From Vibrio cidicii (GTDB lineage Bacteria; Pseudomonadota; Gammaproteobacteria; Enterobacterales; Vibrionaceae): a stretch of DNA of 64,000 nucleotides. Position 1 is the first letter of the stretch. Every line of letters starts with the position of its first letter. A model generated the notes under the pieces. The model worked only from the letters and a program-made list of their open reading frames with translations. It made no database searches and was not told the DNA's origin. The position numbers were made by a program, and so were the translations under genes. Positions 38,361-48,603 of this stretch are shown here, in pieces. The stretch is from the NCBI RefSeq assembly GCF_009763805.1, contig NZ_CP046804.1, forward strand, positions 3,367,467-3,431,466, read 5' to 3'.

Positions 38361-39332
38361 ATGAGTTCAAGTGATATGGGGGTGGTTGTTTACGCTCCTG
38401 CTTCTATCGGTAATGTCAGCGTTGGTTTTGACGTGTTGGGGGCGGCGGTGTCCCCTATTGATGGCACTCTGTTAGGTGATCGAGTGATGGTGAAGCAAGG
38501 CAGCGAGCCATTTGCACTTAAAACGGCAGGTCGCTTTGTCGCTAAGTTGCCTGCCGATGCCAAAGAAAATATTGTTTACCACTGTTGGCGCGTGTTCGCT
38601 CGTGAGTTAGACAAGAAAGGGGTGACTTTAAAGCCGGTTGAAATGACCTTAGAAAAGAACATGCCAATCGGTTCTGGGCTTGGCTCCAGCGCCTGTTCGA
38701 TTGTTGCGGCGCTAGATGCGCTCAACCAATTCCATGCAAAACCGCTCGATGAAACAGAGTTGCTGGCTCTGATGGGCGAAATGGAAGGGGAAATCTCTGG
38801 TGGCGTACACTACGATAACGTTGCGCCTTGCTACTTGGGCGGATTGCAATTGATGCTTGAAGAGCTCGGTATCATCAGCCAAGAAGTCCCCTGTTTTGAC
38901 GATTGGTATTGGGTGATGGCTTATCCCGGGATCAAAGTTTCGACTGCTGAAGCGCGCGCCATTTTGCCATCACAATATCGCCGACAAGACGTTATTGCAC
39001 ACGGCCGTCATCTCGCCGGTTTCATCCACGCCTGCCACTCTAACCAGCCAGAATTAGCGGCGAAGCTAATCAAAGACGTGATCGCAGAACCGTATCGTGA
39101 GAGACTGCTGCCAGGATTTGCTGATGCGCGCAAATACGCCGCATCTGCTGGTGCATTGACGACAGGCATCTCGGGCAGTGGCCCAACCCTATTTAGCATT
39201 TGCAAAGAGAGAGAAGTCGCGGAGCGCGTCGCTCGCTGGCTTGAACAAAATTACGTACAAAATGAAGAAGGATTCGTCCATGTTTGCCGTTTGAACAAAC
39301 AAGGTTCGGTCGTGACAGGAAGTGAGCTATGA
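38361..39332 (+). CDS. thrB: Homoserine kinase ThrB
   Basis: Phosphorylates homoserine; GHMP kinase family. 323 residues with the ATP loop [17 protein letters not shown] and the C-terminal [13 protein letters not shown]. Three bases separate it from thrA and it overlaps thrC by 4 bases, so all three are read from one mRNA under the attenuator. Confidence 0.97.
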   Translation: MSSSDMGVVVYAPASIGNVSVGFDVLGAAVSPIDGTLLGDRVMVKQGSEPFALKTAGRFVAKLPADAKENIVYHCWRVFARELDKKGVTLKPVEMTLEKNMPIGSGLGSSACSIVAALDALNQFHAKPLDETELLALMGEMEGEISGGVHYDNVAPCYLGGLQLMLEELGIISQEVPCFDDWYWVMAYPGIKVSTAEARAILPSQYRRQDVIAHGRHLAGFIHACHSNQPELAAKLIKDVIAEPYRERLLPGFADARKYAASAGALTTGISGSGPTLFSICKEREVAERVARWLEQNYVQNEEGFVHVCRLNKQGSVVTGSEL

Positions 39333-40609
39333 AGCTGTACAACATCAAAGAAAATCAACAACAAGTCTCCTTTGGACAAGCCGTTCGCCAAGGTTTAGGC
39401 CGCAATCAAGGTCTATTTTTTCCCGCTGAATTACCTCAGTTTGCCGATATTGACGCACTGCTTGAGGAAGGATTCGTTGCTCGTAGCAGCAAAATTCTCT
39501 CAGCGTTGATTGGTGATGAGCTTTCTGCGCAGCAAGTGAGCGCAATGGTGGATGCGGCGTTCCAATTTCCTGCGCCGATTGCGCAAGTTAAGCCGGGTGT
39601 CTATGCCCTAGAACTTTTCCACGGCCCGACATTGGCGTTCAAAGATTTCGGTGGCCGCTTTATGGCGCAGTCACTTGCTGCCGTTTCCAATGGCGGGAAA
39701 ATTACTATTTTGACCGCGACGTCCGGTGATACAGGAGCGGCGGTTGCCCATGCTTTCTATGGCATGGAAGATATCAACGTAGTGATCCTCTATCCAAAGG
39801 GCAAAATCAGCCCGCTGCAAGAAAAGCTGTTCTGTACTCTAGGTAAAAATATCCATACGGTTGCGGTTCATGGTGATTTTGATGCGTGTCAGGCTCTGGT
39901 CAAACAGGCATTCGATGATGCTGCGCTACGCGAAGAAATTGGTTTGAACTCTGCTAACTCAATCAACATCAGCCGTTTGATGGCGCAAATTTGCTACTAT
40001 TTTGAAGCGGCGGCGCAAATGAGCAAATCAGAGCGTGAGAACCTGGTGATTTCAGTCCCGAGCGGTAACTTTGGTAATTTGACCGCAGGCCTGTTGGCGA
40101 AAGCACTCGGCTTGCCGGTTAAACGCTTTATCGCTGCGACCAATGCCAATGATACTGTGCCGCGTTATCTCGAGACAGGTCAGTGGGATCCTAAGCCGAC
40201 CGTTGCGACGACCTCAAACGCCATGGATGTGAGTCAACCGAACAACTGGCCACGCATTGAAGAGCTTTGCCGCGTGAAAGAGTGGGGACTCGAAACGCTG
40301 GGGAAAGGAGCGGTCAGTGATGTGCAAAGCGCGCAATCTGTACGCGAACTTTATCAATTAGGCTATCTGTGTGAACCACATGGTGCAATTGCTTACCGTG
40401 TGCTTGAAGAGCAACTTCAAGCGGGTGAAACCGGCTTGTTCTTGTGTACAGCGCATCCTGCCAAGTTTAAAGAAGTGGTTGATGACATTTTGGGCACTGA
40501 TATTGAGTTGCCAGCGCCATTGGCTAAACATGCGCAGATGACGTTACTGTCTCAGGAGTTGGAAGCCGACTTTGATGCGTTGAAAGTGGTACTGCGTCAA
40601 GTTCAGTAG
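39329..40609 (+). CDS. thrC: Threonine synthase ThrC
   Basis: PLP enzyme converting phosphohomoserine to threonine. 426 residues; the PLP lysine is Lys105 in [11 protein letters not shown] and the phosphate-binding loop is [13 protein letters not shown]. The ATG overlaps the thrB stop (ATGA). Last gene of the thr operon, followed by a terminator. Confidence 0.97.
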   Translation: MKLYNIKENQQQVSFGQAVRQGLGRNQGLFFPAELPQFADIDALLEEGFVARSSKILSALIGDELSAQQVSAMVDAAFQFPAPIAQVKPGVYALELFHGPTLAFKDFGGRFMAQSLAAVSNGGKITILTATSGDTGAAVAHAFYGMEDINVVILYPKGKISPLQEKLFCTLGKNIHTVAVHGDFDACQALVKQAFDDAALREEIGLNSANSINISRLMAQICYYFEAAAQMSKSERENLVISVPSGNFGNLTAGLLAKALGLPVKRFIAATNANDTVPRYLETGQWDPKPTVATTSNAMDVSQPNNWPRIEELCRVKEWGLETLGKGAVSDVQSAQSVRELYQLGYLCEPHGAIAYRVLEEQLQAGETGLFLCTAHPAKFKEVVDDILGTDIELPAPLAKHAQMTLLSQELEADFDALKVVLRQVQ

Positions 40610-40630
40610 GTGAGCCAAAAATGAAATAGT

Positions 40631-40657
40631 AAAGGCGGAGTTGACTCCGCCTTTTTT
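40631..40657 (+). terminator. Terminator of the thr operon
   Basis: 10-bp stem AAAGGCGGAG/CTCCGCCTTT with a TTGA loop followed by further Ts. Confidence 0.93.
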
Positions 40658-40667
40658 ATTGCCAGCT

Positions 40668-40697
40668 AAAAACAAACGGCGCTCAGAGAGCGCCGTT
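40668..40697 (-). terminator. Terminator of grcA
   Basis: Perfect 10-bp stem AACGGCGCTC/GAGCGCCGTT (40675-40697) with a 3-base loop; on the minus strand it is followed by TTTGTTTTT. Confidence 0.92.
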
Positions 40698-40719
40698 AAA
40701 GTGAGTGGCAATGTTGTGA

Positions 40720-41097
40720 TTAGAGCGACTCAGTAAAAGTACGAGCGATCACGTCGCGTTGCTGCTCTTGAGTCAAAGAGTTAAAACGCACGGCGTAGCC
40801 AGATACGCGAATAGTCAACTGTGGGTATTTTTCTGGGTGAGCGACTGCATCTTCCAGCGTTTCACGTTTTAGTACGTTGACGTTGAGGTGTTGACCACCT
40901 TCGATGCGAGGTGCTGCTTCAATAGCCACTTCACGGCTTTCGAATTCACCCAGTTCGTTGATCGCCACAACTTGATCGGCTTCATAGCCAGATAGCGCAG
41001 CCACGCAACGCGCTTCGTTCTTTTCACTGTCCAAAAGCCAGATAGAGTTCAGTAGGCTGTCGTTTGCCGCTTTTGTAATTTGGATACCTTGGATCAT
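40720..41097 (-). CDS. grcA: Autonomous glycyl radical cofactor GrcA (YfiD)
   Basis: Spare glycyl-radical domain that restores pyruvate formate-lyase after oxygen cleaves it. 125 residues: [18 protein letters not shown] at the N-terminus and the radical motif [14 protein letters not shown] near the end (Gly100). The ATG at 41097 has AGGAGA six bases upstream; a GTG directly before it would sit too close. Two FNR-like sites lie 95-160 bases upstream, in keeping with induction without oxygen. Confidence 0.96.
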   Translation of the reverse strand: MIQGIQITKAANDSLLNSIWLLDSEKNEARCVAALSGYEADQVVAINELGEFESREVAIEAAPRIEGGQHLNVNVLKRETLEDAVAHPEKYPQLTIRVSGYAVRFNSLTQEQQRDVIARTFTESL

Positions 41098-41191
41098 CAC
41101 TATCTCCTAGTCCACGCAGGTGGTGTTATGGTGTTTATTTTCAAATTTTGTCGAGCTGCTAATTATATAGCCAATAACCATTATTCTAGTA

Positions 41192-41205
41192 TTGATTTAA
41201 GTCAA
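41192..41205 (-). promoter_or_regulatory. FNR-like box, distal
   Basis: TTGATTTAAGTCAA matches the FNR consensus TTGAT-N4-ATCAA with one mismatch. About 100 bases upstream of grcA; the divergent nfo start lies about 215 bases away. Confidence 0.5.
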
Positions 41206-41244
41206 AAAACAACTAAAAACATTAAATTTACAAAGGTTAATTTA

Positions 41245-41258
41245 TTGCTCTAGATCAA
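41245..41258 (-). promoter_or_regulatory. FNR-like box, second
   Basis: TTGCTCTAGATCAA matches TTGAT-N4-ATCAA with one mismatch, in the same AT-rich intergenic region (41098-41419) as the first site. Confidence 0.45.
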
Positions 41259-41419
41259 TAAACTCTTTAAAAACAATATCAATTAAATATAGTTGATTGG
41301 TTAAAAATTATTTTAACGATCACTTGTTGTAAATTTACTACAAATCACAAGTCAAATTTGACGAATGAAGGCTAAATCGTTGTAATTGCCCACCAGAGAT
41401 GAAAGTGAAAAGTGATTAA

Positions 41420-42302
41420 ATGACAAACAGTAAAAATCGATATGGTAACAAATTTATTGGTGCCCACGTTTCTGCTGCGGGTGGTGTGGAGAATGCGCCG
41501 TTGCGAGCAAGGGAAATTGGTGCGAAACGCCTTCGCTTTATTTACCAAAAATCAGCGTCAGTGGGTCGCTAAACCGTTGGAGGCCAAATCCATCAGTGCC
41601 TTTAAAGCCAACTGCCAGATGCTTGGGTTTGCGCCTGAGCAGATCCTGCCACATGACTCTTATCTGATAAACTTAGGGGCGCCTGAAGAGGAAAAGCGAG
41701 AGAAATCACGCTTGGCTTTTATCGATGAAATGGAACGTTGTCGACAGCTGGGCTTAACCCTGCTGAATTTTCATCCCGGTAGTCACCTTAATCAAATTTC
41801 AGAACAAGAGTGTTTGGCGCTGATTGCGCAGTCGATCAATGTGGCGCATAAAGCCGTGCCTGATGTGGTGGCAGTGATTGAAAATACCGCTGGTCAAGGA
41901 ACAAACTTAGGGTGGAAATTCGAACATCTAGCGGAAATCATCGACCAAGTGGAAGACAAAGAGCGGGTAGGCGTTTGCCTCGATACTTGCCACACCTTTG
42001 CCGCTGGCTACGATCTCAGTTCTATCGAGGCATGTGAGCACACTTTTGCGGAGTTTGAACGCGTGGTCGGCATGCACTATTTAAGGGCAATGCATCTCAA
42101 TGATTCAAAAGTGGATCTCGGTAGTAAGGTTGACAGGCATCAGGCCTTGGGCAAAGGAGCGATTGGCTGGAGCTGCTTTGAATACATAGCTAAAGATAGG
42201 CGATTTGATTCTATCCCTTTGATTTTAGAAACAATTGAGCCGGACTTGTGGGCGGATGAAATTCGGGCGTTAAGAGAATTCCACCTACAATCAATCGATT
42301 AA
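41420..42302 (+). CDS. nfo: Endonuclease IV, Nfo (frame broken once)
   Basis: Zinc-dependent AP endonuclease of base-excision repair. From ATG 41420 the protein reads [26 protein letters not shown] and then shifts; removing one A of the AAA at 41525-41527 continues it as [13 protein letters not shown] and on to 42302, 293 residues (E. coli 285). Zinc-ligand segments [24 protein letters not shown] and MHLNDSK are present. Same GAAC to GAAAC signature as the other breaks. Confidence 0.92.
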
Positions 42303-42389
42303 ATGAAGGTTTAACCATATTGGCATCTTTTTTTCATATCTCACCATGACGATAGTCGCACAGAAGATTTCGCAATGGAGGATGCCACT

Positions 42390-42530
42390 ATGTTACCGAC
42401 AATCACAGCTACCCCAATGTCCTTTGGTCGCCGCGCCGCACGGCTGCCCGCTCCTAATCGCCATGTCACAGGGCAGGGACACTATCGAACCCCACAAAAG
42501 GCGACGCATCCGCATGAGAAAAGCGAATAG
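42390..42530 (+). CDS. Possible 46-residue small protein
   Basis: Short ORF in the nfo-ung gap: MLPTITATPMSFGRRAARLP continuing to TAG at 42530, rich in Arg, Pro and His. A GGAGG sequence lies 7-8 bases before the ATG, which is the main support. No family recognised. It could be chance; the surrounding gap (42303-42633) shows no other structure. Confidence 0.35.
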   Translation: MLPTITATPMSFGRRAARLPAPNRHVTGQGHYRTPQKATHPHEKSE

Positions 42531-42633
42531 CGTTTACTCTGAGGGAGTGAGGTAATTAAATACAAGTTGCCCGGTTTATCGTGCGTATTTGGGTGTAAAA
42601 TAGCGGCTTTGATAGTAACTGTAGGATTCCCCA

Positions 42634-43315
42634 ATGACACAGGAAACTGACCTGGCACGATGTAATTGGTGCTGAAAAGCAACAGGCGTATTTTCAACAA
42701 ACACTCAGTTTTGTGGACGCAGAGCGTCAGGCCGGAAAAGTCATTTACCCTCCGGCCAAAGACGTGTTCAACGCTTTCCGTTTTACGGAATTTAATCAAG
42801 TCAAAGTGGTCATTCTCGGCCAAGACCCGTACCACGGGCCCAATCAGGCACATGGCCTGTGCTTTTCTGTTCTTCCTGGAATCAAGCCGCCGCCATCTTT
42901 GGTTAATATGTACAAAGAGTTGGCACAAGATATCGAAGGCTTTCAGATACCAGCACACGGTTTTTTACAGAGTTGGGCAGAGCAAGGTGTCCTGCTGTTG
43001 AATACGGTTTTGACCGTAGAGAAAGGGAAAGCGCACTCGCATGCAACCAGCGGGTGGGAAGTGTTTACCGACCGGGTCATCGAGGCGATCAACCAGCATC
43101 AGCAAGGCGTGGTTTTCTTACTTTGGGGTTCGCATGCGCAAAAAAAGGGCCGCTTCATTGATAGAAACAAGCACTATGTGCTCTCGGCCCCGCATCCCTC
43201 TCCGCTTTCTGCGCACCGGGGATTTTTAGGTTGCCGCCATTTTTCTCAAACGAATCAGTTGCTTTCTCAACAAGGAAAAACGCCAATCCACTGGCATTTA
43301 CCGATGATGGTTTAA
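42634..43315 (+). CDS. ung: Uracil-DNA glycosylase (frame broken once)
   Basis: Removes uracil from DNA. The ATG at 42634 reads MTQE and then goes out of frame; deleting one A of the AAA at 42644-42646 gives [20 protein letters not shown] and a 226-residue protein, the usual length. Catalytic motifs are intact: water-activating Asp in [15 protein letters not shown] and the His loop in [13 protein letters not shown]. An AGGA site precedes the ATG. Without the correction the first possible start would be an internal one at 42713, losing the N-terminal helix. Confidence 0.93.
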
Positions 43316-43402
43316 ATGGTGCTTTTTTGAGCAAGGTCTAAACCGAAACCATTTATCTCTTATACACTTAGTAGCAGAAATGAAGTGTTAAGGAGAAGCA
43401 CT

Positions 43403-43954
43403 ATGATGATCGAACGGATAAGGCGTGAGCATAGCTACATTGTGCGTTTGTTGGCTATCTTACGTCAGAAAGTGGAACAACTGAAAAACGAGCAACCGAT
43501 CAACTACAGTTTGGTGGCAGAAATTGTTGACTATCTCTCTGCACATGCGGAAAAAGTGCATCACCCCAAAGAGGACATTCTTTATCGACACTATTTGCAG
43601 CATTATGGGGCGCAGCGGACAATAGAAAATCTAGAGCAAGAGCATATCTCGCTGGCAAAAGAGACGGCAAAGTTTGCTGAGATAGTGCAGATGATCCTCA
43701 GCGATGCCGTCGTGCCACATGAGGTTTTCCTGGAGCATCTTGAAGCGTTTATCACTTCTCAGCGTCGCCACTTAGATATTGAAGAGCGTTTAGTGTTGCC
43801 GTTAATTGCAGAGTCTTTCACCACTCAGGATTGGCAAATGGTCGAATCACAATGGTTGATCAACGAAGATGACCCAGTGTTTGGCAAAACCATTGCGGAC
43901 CACTACCAGCAGTTGGCAGAGCGGGTCAAACAGAGTGACAGGGAATGGGCTTAG
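43403..43954 (+). CDS. Hemerythrin-domain protein
   Basis: 183 residues with a hemerythrin HHE fold: His/Glu ligands visible in IRREHSYIVRLL, AHAEKVHHPKEDILYRH, LEQEHISL and SQRRHLDIEERLVLP. Such proteins bind a di-iron centre and oxygen or nitric oxide; the role here is unknown. Start at 43403 chosen because AGGAG lies 7 bases upstream; an ATG at 43385 lies before the ribosome site. Confidence 0.85.
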   Translation: MMIERIRREHSYIVRLLAILRQKVEQLKNEQPINYSLVAEIVDYLSAHAEKVHHPKEDILYRHYLQHYGAQRTIENLEQEHISLAKETAKFAEIVQMILSDAVVPHEVFLEHLEAFITSQRRHLDIEERLVLPLIAESFTTQDWQMVESQWLINEDDPVFGKTIADHYQQLAERVKQSDREWA

Positions 43955-43991
43955 CGGAGATGAGTCGTCTTCGGACTGCGTAATAAAAAGA

Positions 43992-44017
43992 GAAATGGCA
44001 CCTTGAGGTGCCATTTC
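43992..44017. terminator. Bidirectional terminator, hemerythrin gene / DUF3545 gene
   Basis: Perfect 11-bp stem GAAATGGCACC/GGTGCCATTTC with a TTGA loop; followed on the minus strand by TCTTTTTATT, so it best terminates the DUF3545 gene. Confidence 0.85.
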
Positions 44018-44025
44018 AGTATTCG

Positions 44026-44211
44026 TTAGAGTTTAATGTCTTCCAGTGAATAATCGTGACAAAGGTCCATGTCTCGAAGCTCTTTCAGAAGATTGCGGCG
44101 ATCCATCATCGCCTCAATTTCACGCCATTTTCTTTTTACTGGTTTTGACCGGGTTTTGGTGGTACCAGTCGTTTCAAAATCCAGTAAGTCATCTAGTTCA
44201 AAGCCGTCCAT
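44026..44211 (-). CDS. DUF3545 family small protein
   Basis: 61 residues: an acidic N-terminus (MDGFELDDLLDFE), a basic middle (KTRSKPVKRKWREIEAMMDRR) and a short tail. Conserved in Vibrio and Shewanella, function unknown. GAGG lies about 6 bases before the ATG. Its own terminator follows. Confidence 0.78.
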   Translation of the reverse strand: MDGFELDDLLDFETTGTTKTRSKPVKRKWREIEAMMDRRNLLKELRDMDLCHDYSLEDIKL

Positions 44212-44911
44212 AAGCTACCTCACGTAAATAACCAGCGCTTGTGCAGTCACTAAGTACCACAGTTTCTCCGAGATTAGCCACGATATATTTCGCATTTGTG
44301 TCGGGAACATGAAATTTTCGCTTGGAACTGAATACAACATCACATTTCGCTGAGTTCAATATGGTTGAAAAGTGAGCATTCGCATCAACGAAAACGTTTA
44401 AATGAAAAAAAATTGAATGTTAAAGGGGTGTGTATTTAAACCGTATGCCGATACAGATAGACGTTTAAAAGATGGGCTGTTTCCAAATGTAACAAGTATC
44501 AGGTTCTGCCCGCAACTGAGAAAGCGCTCAATGGCTTCGGATCATAGATAGGGTAAGGACTGCTGAGTAAATTGAAGTGAAAAAGAATGATTATAATTTG
44601 ATGTAAATACATTGTGCAGTAAATGTAACCACTTTTCATTGCTTGCGCTGTTTTTTATGTTAACAAAAAGTATATTTACAGTGAAAAATACAACAAAAAT
44701 GCATTATGGTGCATATTGATTTTTGTTTTTCCAAGCTGCATTATCCGCTGCGTCAAAAAACGTTGGTACGTAAAAAGGATGCATGAAGCGACATTTACGA
44801 TTCTGGATTGCCAATCTAAAACGAATAAGACCAAGCTAATTTGACACTTGGTATCGCAATCTGGTGGATGGCTGGGACGCACGGACCGACGCAACTCAAT
44901 TTGAGGTATGT
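44212..44911. other. 700-bp AT-rich intergenic region
   Basis: No ORF, RNA or named riboswitch could be supported. It must hold the promoters of the DUF3545 gene (minus) and the symporter (plus). Close to the symporter there is a TTGACA (44841-44846) without a clear -10, and ACCAAG/CTTGGT arms around it. I looked for a glycine riboswitch, which precedes a related symporter in V. cholerae, and did not find its conserved core. Confidence 0.5.
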
Positions 44912-46339
44912 ATGACAGACTTGATTAATTTGATGAATGACCTGCTATGGGGGTCTATTCTGGTTTACCTGCTCGTCGGGGTGGGGATCTACTTCACTAT
45001 CCGCCTTGGGTTTATCCAATTCCGCCATTTTGGCCACATGTTTTCCGTATTGAAGAACAGCCGCAAAGCTGACCAAGCTGGTATCTCTTCTTTTCAGGCA
45101 CTTTGTACTAGCTTAGCTGCGCGCGTTGGTACTGGAAACATGGCAGGGGTTGCCGTTGCCCTTACTGCGGGTGGTCCGGGTGCGATTTTCTGGATGTGGT
45201 TGATCGCCATGTTAGGTATGGCAACCTCGTTTGCTGAAAGTACGCTGGCGCAGCTTTACAAAACCAAAGATGACGACGGCAACTACCGCGGCGGCCCTGC
45301 TTACTACATGGAAAAAGGCCTTGGCATGCGCTGGATGGGCGTATTGTTCTCGGTCTTTTTGATCATCGCTTTTGGTCTGGTGTTCAACGCAGTGCAAGCC
45401 AACTCAATTGCCGGTGCGATGCAAAACGCCTTCGGTTGGGAAGATAAGTACGTTGGCGGTGCGATCATGGTGCTGGCGGGCGTGATTATCTTCGGTGGTA
45501 TCAAGCGTATCGCGCGCACCGCAGAGCTGATTGTGCCTGTGATGGCGCTGGCTTACTTGGCATTGGCGCTGTTTGTGATGTTTAGCAACCTCGACAAACT
45601 GCCAGCGGTGTTGGCATTGATCTTCAAGAGCGCGTTCGGCTTACAAGAAGCTGCGGCTGGTGGCCTTGGCTATGCCATCGCCCAAGCGATGATCAACGGG
45701 ATTAAACGTGGCCTGTTCTCCAACGAAGCGGGTATGGGTTCGGCACCGAATGCGGCAGCCTCTGCAACGCCGTATCCACCACATCCCGCTTCGCAAGGTT
45801 ATGTGCAGATGCTGGGTGTGTTTATGGACACTATCGTGATCTGTTCTGCCACGGTTTCCATCATCTTGATGTCTGGTGAATACGTGCCTCACGGAGAAGT
45901 TACTGGTATTGAACTGACTCAGGTAGCCCTTAGTTCACAAGTGGGGGATTGGGGCGGCATCTTTGTCGCGGTCGCGATTTTCTTCTTCGCCTTCACCTCG
46001 ATCATTGCCAACTACTCGTACGCGGAAACCAACTTAGTCTTTCTTGAGCACAACCACAAAGCGGGCTTGAATCTATTCCGTATCGTGGTGCTGGGCTTGG
46101 TCGGTTACGGCGCGGTGGCACCACTGCCATTCGTGTGGGCGCTGGCAGATGTATCGATGGGTTTGATGGCGATTGTCAACTTGGTCGCGATTTTGCTGCT
46201 CTCTGGCATCGTGATCAAACTGGCGAAAGACTACAACCGTCAGTTAAAAGAGGGCAAATTGCCCACCTTTAATGCCGACGATTTCCCAGAGCTCAAATCT
46301 CAGCTTGAAGAAGGTATTTGGGATAACAAAAACAAGTAA
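44912..46339 (+). CDS. Na+/alanine or glycine symporter (AGCS family)
   Basis: 475-residue inner-membrane carrier with about ten hydrophobic helices. AGCS signatures: GGPGAIFWMWLIAMLGMATSF, YRGGPAYYMEKGLG and GIKRGLFSNEAGMGSAPNAAA. Uses the sodium gradient to import alanine or glycine; the substrate cannot be told from sequence. I use ATG 44912 (MTDLINLMNDLLWGS), with GAGG upstream, rather than the open-frame start at 44864. Confidence 0.92.
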   Translation: MTDLINLMNDLLWGSILVYLLVGVGIYFTIRLGFIQFRHFGHMFSVLKNSRKADQAGISSFQALCTSLAARVGTGNMAGVAVALTAGGPGAIFWMWLIAMLGMATSFAESTLAQLYKTKDDDGNYRGGPAYYMEKGLGMRWMGVLFSVFLIIAFGLVFNAVQANSIAGAMQNAFGWEDKYVGGAIMVLAGVIIFGGIKRIARTAELIVPVMALAYLALALFVMFSNLDKLPAVLALIFKSAFGLQEAAAGGLGYAIAQAMINGIKRGLFSNEAGMGSAPNAAASATPYPPHPASQGYVQMLGVFMDTIVICSATVSIILMSGEYVPHGEVTGIELTQVALSSQVGDWGGIFVAVAIFFFAFTSIIANYSYAETNLVFLEHNHKAGLNLFRIVVLGLVGYGAVAPLPFVWALADVSMGLMAIVNLVAILLLSGIVIKLAKDYNRQLKEGKLPTFNADDFPELKSQLEEGIWDNKNK

Positions 46340-46365
46340 TCGCTCTTTGCTATTAGTGTGATTGT

Positions 46366-46397
46366 AAAAGCCATGCAGACATTGCATGGCTTTTTTT
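46366..46397 (+). terminator. Terminator after the AGCS symporter
   Basis: Perfect 12-bp stem AAAAGCCATGCA/TGCATGGCTTTT with a 5-base loop and extra Ts. Confidence 0.93.
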
Positions 46398-46434
46398 GTA
46401 CCCTAGTGAAAAACAAAATTAGGAAGTCATCGTC

Positions 46435-47211
46435 ATGCTTATTGTTGTTTCTCCAGCCAAAACTCTGGATTACGAATCGCCACTCGCGACGCAAAAGTTT
46501 ACCCAACCGGAATTGGTCGATTATTCCAAACAGTTGATTGAAGTTTGCCGCCGATTGACGCCGGCCGATGTCGCTTCACTGATGAAAGTGAGCGATAAAA
46601 TCGCCGATCTCAACGTCGGTCGTTTCCAAGATTGGAGCGAAACCTTCACCCCTGAAAATGCGCGCCAAGCGATTCTGGCTTTCAAAGGCGATGTTTATAC
46701 TGGGCTGGAAGCCGAAACGTTTACTGAGGCCGATTTTGACTACGCACAGCAGCATTTGCGCATGCTTTCCGGTTTGTATGGTCTGCTGAAGCCGCTCGAT
46801 TTGATGCAGCCGTATCGTCTAGAAATGGGCACTAAGTTGGCCAATCCGAAAGGCAGCAATCTTTACCAGTTTTGGGGCAATGTGATCACCGACAAACTCA
46901 ATGAGGCGATTGCCGAGCAAGGCGACAATGTGCTGATTAATCTTGCCTCGAACGAATACTTTAAAGCGGTGAAGCCGAAGAATCTGCACGCTCAGGTGGT
47001 GACGCCGATTTTCAAAGACAGCAAAAATGGCCAGTACAAAGTCATCAGCTTCTTTGCCAAGAAAGCGCGTGGCATGATGGCGCGTTACATCATTGAAAAT
47101 CGAATCCGCAGTGTGGCCGATCTTACTCAGTTTGACACCGCGGGTTATTACTTTGTGGAAGAAGAGTCCACGCCAACGGAATTGGTGTTTAAGCGCGAAG
47201 AGCAGCACTAA
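46435..47211 (+). CDS. yaaA: Peroxide stress protein YaaA
   Basis: DUF328/UPF0246 protein that limits free iron and damage during peroxide stress in E. coli. 258 residues: [16 protein letters not shown] at the start, [22 protein letters not shown] in the middle and [17 protein letters not shown] near the end, all family hallmarks. Confidence 0.95.
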   Translation: MLIVVSPAKTLDYESPLATQKFTQPELVDYSKQLIEVCRRLTPADVASLMKVSDKIADLNVGRFQDWSETFTPENARQAILAFKGDVYTGLEAETFTEADFDYAQQHLRMLSGLYGLLKPLDLMQPYRLEMGTKLANPKGSNLYQFWGNVITDKLNEAIAEQGDNVLINLASNEYFKAVKPKNLHAQVVTPIFKDSKNGQYKVISFFAKKARGMMARYIIENRIRSVADLTQFDTAGYYFVEEESTPTELVFKREEQH

Positions 47212-47223
47212 TTCAGTTGTTGA

Positions 47224-47262
47224 AAAAAAGAAGGGTTGGCACTTGGCCAACCCTTCTTTTTT
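47224..47262. terminator. Bidirectional terminator yaaA / srmB
   Basis: Perfect 17-bp stem (47224-47240 with 47246-47262) around ACTTG, A-run left and T-run right; serves both convergent genes. Confidence 0.95.
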
Positions 47263-47271
47263 ATCGCGTGG

Positions 47272-48499
47272 TTACTTTTTCTTTTTCATACTTTTCTTTT
47301 TGCTGACGGCTTTTTTATCGTCTTTTTTCTTTTTCTTCTTAAACACCGGTTTTTTGTGTTGTGGACGCAGCTCTTTGACAAAGCGCTCTTTGATCTCTTC
47401 TTTGACGTAGCGAGCGACGCGGTCAAGCATCGGTTGGTCATGCGCTTCAACGATGGAGATGGCGTTGCCTTTTTTACCGGCACGCGCAGTACGGCCAATT
47501 CGGTGCAGATACACATCGGCGCTGCGTGGCATGTCAAAGTTCACCACGTGAGAAACATCAGGTAAATCGATGCCGCGTGCCGCTACATCGGTTGCAAGTA
47601 GCACGTTAACACTGCCATCGCGAAAACGTGCAATCGCATTGTTGCGGCGATCTTGTGGCATCTCCCCTTGGATCCAAGAACACGGGATCTGAGCGCTTTC
47701 CAGCTGTGCTCGCAGGTCGGCCAAACGCTCGCGTGTTTTCAAGAAGACAATAGTGCGTTCCGCTTGCTCGGTAAGAATGTTTTTCAGCAGCGCCAGTTTG
47801 TGGTCCATGCTGTCGGCGCGGTAGTACCACTGGGTGATTTTCTTGCGCTCGCGACGAGAAGGCTCGGCATCAATGTCGGCGGGATCTTTGAGGAGATCTG
47901 CGGTGAAGCCTTCCACGCCCTTACCTTCCAAGGTGGCAGAAAAGAGCATGCTCTGTTTACGCCAGCGACATTCGTTCGATAGGCGGTCCACGGTCGGGGC
48001 AAAGCCCATATCCAGCATGCGATCCGCTTCATCAAGGATCAGCCACTCAATCGCTCGGCAGTCGAAACGCTCGGCTTGAATGTACTCCATCAAGCGGCCA
48101 GGCGTGGCGACGACGATATCCTGCGTTGTGGAGAGGATATCGGCATGCTCTTGATACTGAACGCCACCAGTGATGGTAAAGATATTGAGTTTGGTGTACT
48201 TCGCCAGTGCGCGCGCTTGGTCAGCGACCTGCATCGCCAGTTTCGCGTGTTGGCGTTAAAATCAAAATACGGGCAGGCCCCGGTTTGCGACGCGGGAAGT
48301 CAATCAGATATTGCAGCGCTGGCAGTACGAAGGCCGCCGTTTTTCCGGTACCGGTGGGCGCGCAGGCCAGAATATCTCGGCCGTCCAGAGCTTGTGGGAT
48401 CGCTTCGGCCTGAATTTGCGTTGGACGCTCAAAGCCAAGTTCATCAATGGCAGCCAACAGGTTGGGGTCAAGATCCAGTTCAGCAAAAGTTCTGATCAC
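47272..48499 (-). CDS. srmB: DEAD-box RNA helicase SrmB (frame broken once)
   Basis: Helicase assisting assembly of the 50S ribosomal subunit. The GTG at 48499 (GGAG eight bases upstream) starts IRTFAELDLDPNLLAAIDELGF. Motifs: Q motif RPTQIQ, Walker A APTGTGKT, DEAD, SAT, and HRIGRTAR; the C-terminus is a Lys-rich tail. The frame breaks inside motif Ia: removing one base of the TTT at 48241-48243 restores TPTRELAMQVADQARAL and gives 408 residues. The same gene keeps another GAAC unchanged at 48478-48481. It is divergent from yfiC, as in E. coli. Confidence 0.93.
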
Positions 48500-48603
48500 A
48501 GTAGGGTCTCCACAAGCTCGGTTAACTCACAGGTTAACAGAGCAGCAACAATTAAAAGGGGACATATTATAGAGTGTTCGGTGATTAGGATCACATGTTA
48601 TTT

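Noticed and set aside
44212..44911. Glycine riboswitch before the AGCS symporter
   Set aside because: No conserved glycine aptamer core could be found in the region.
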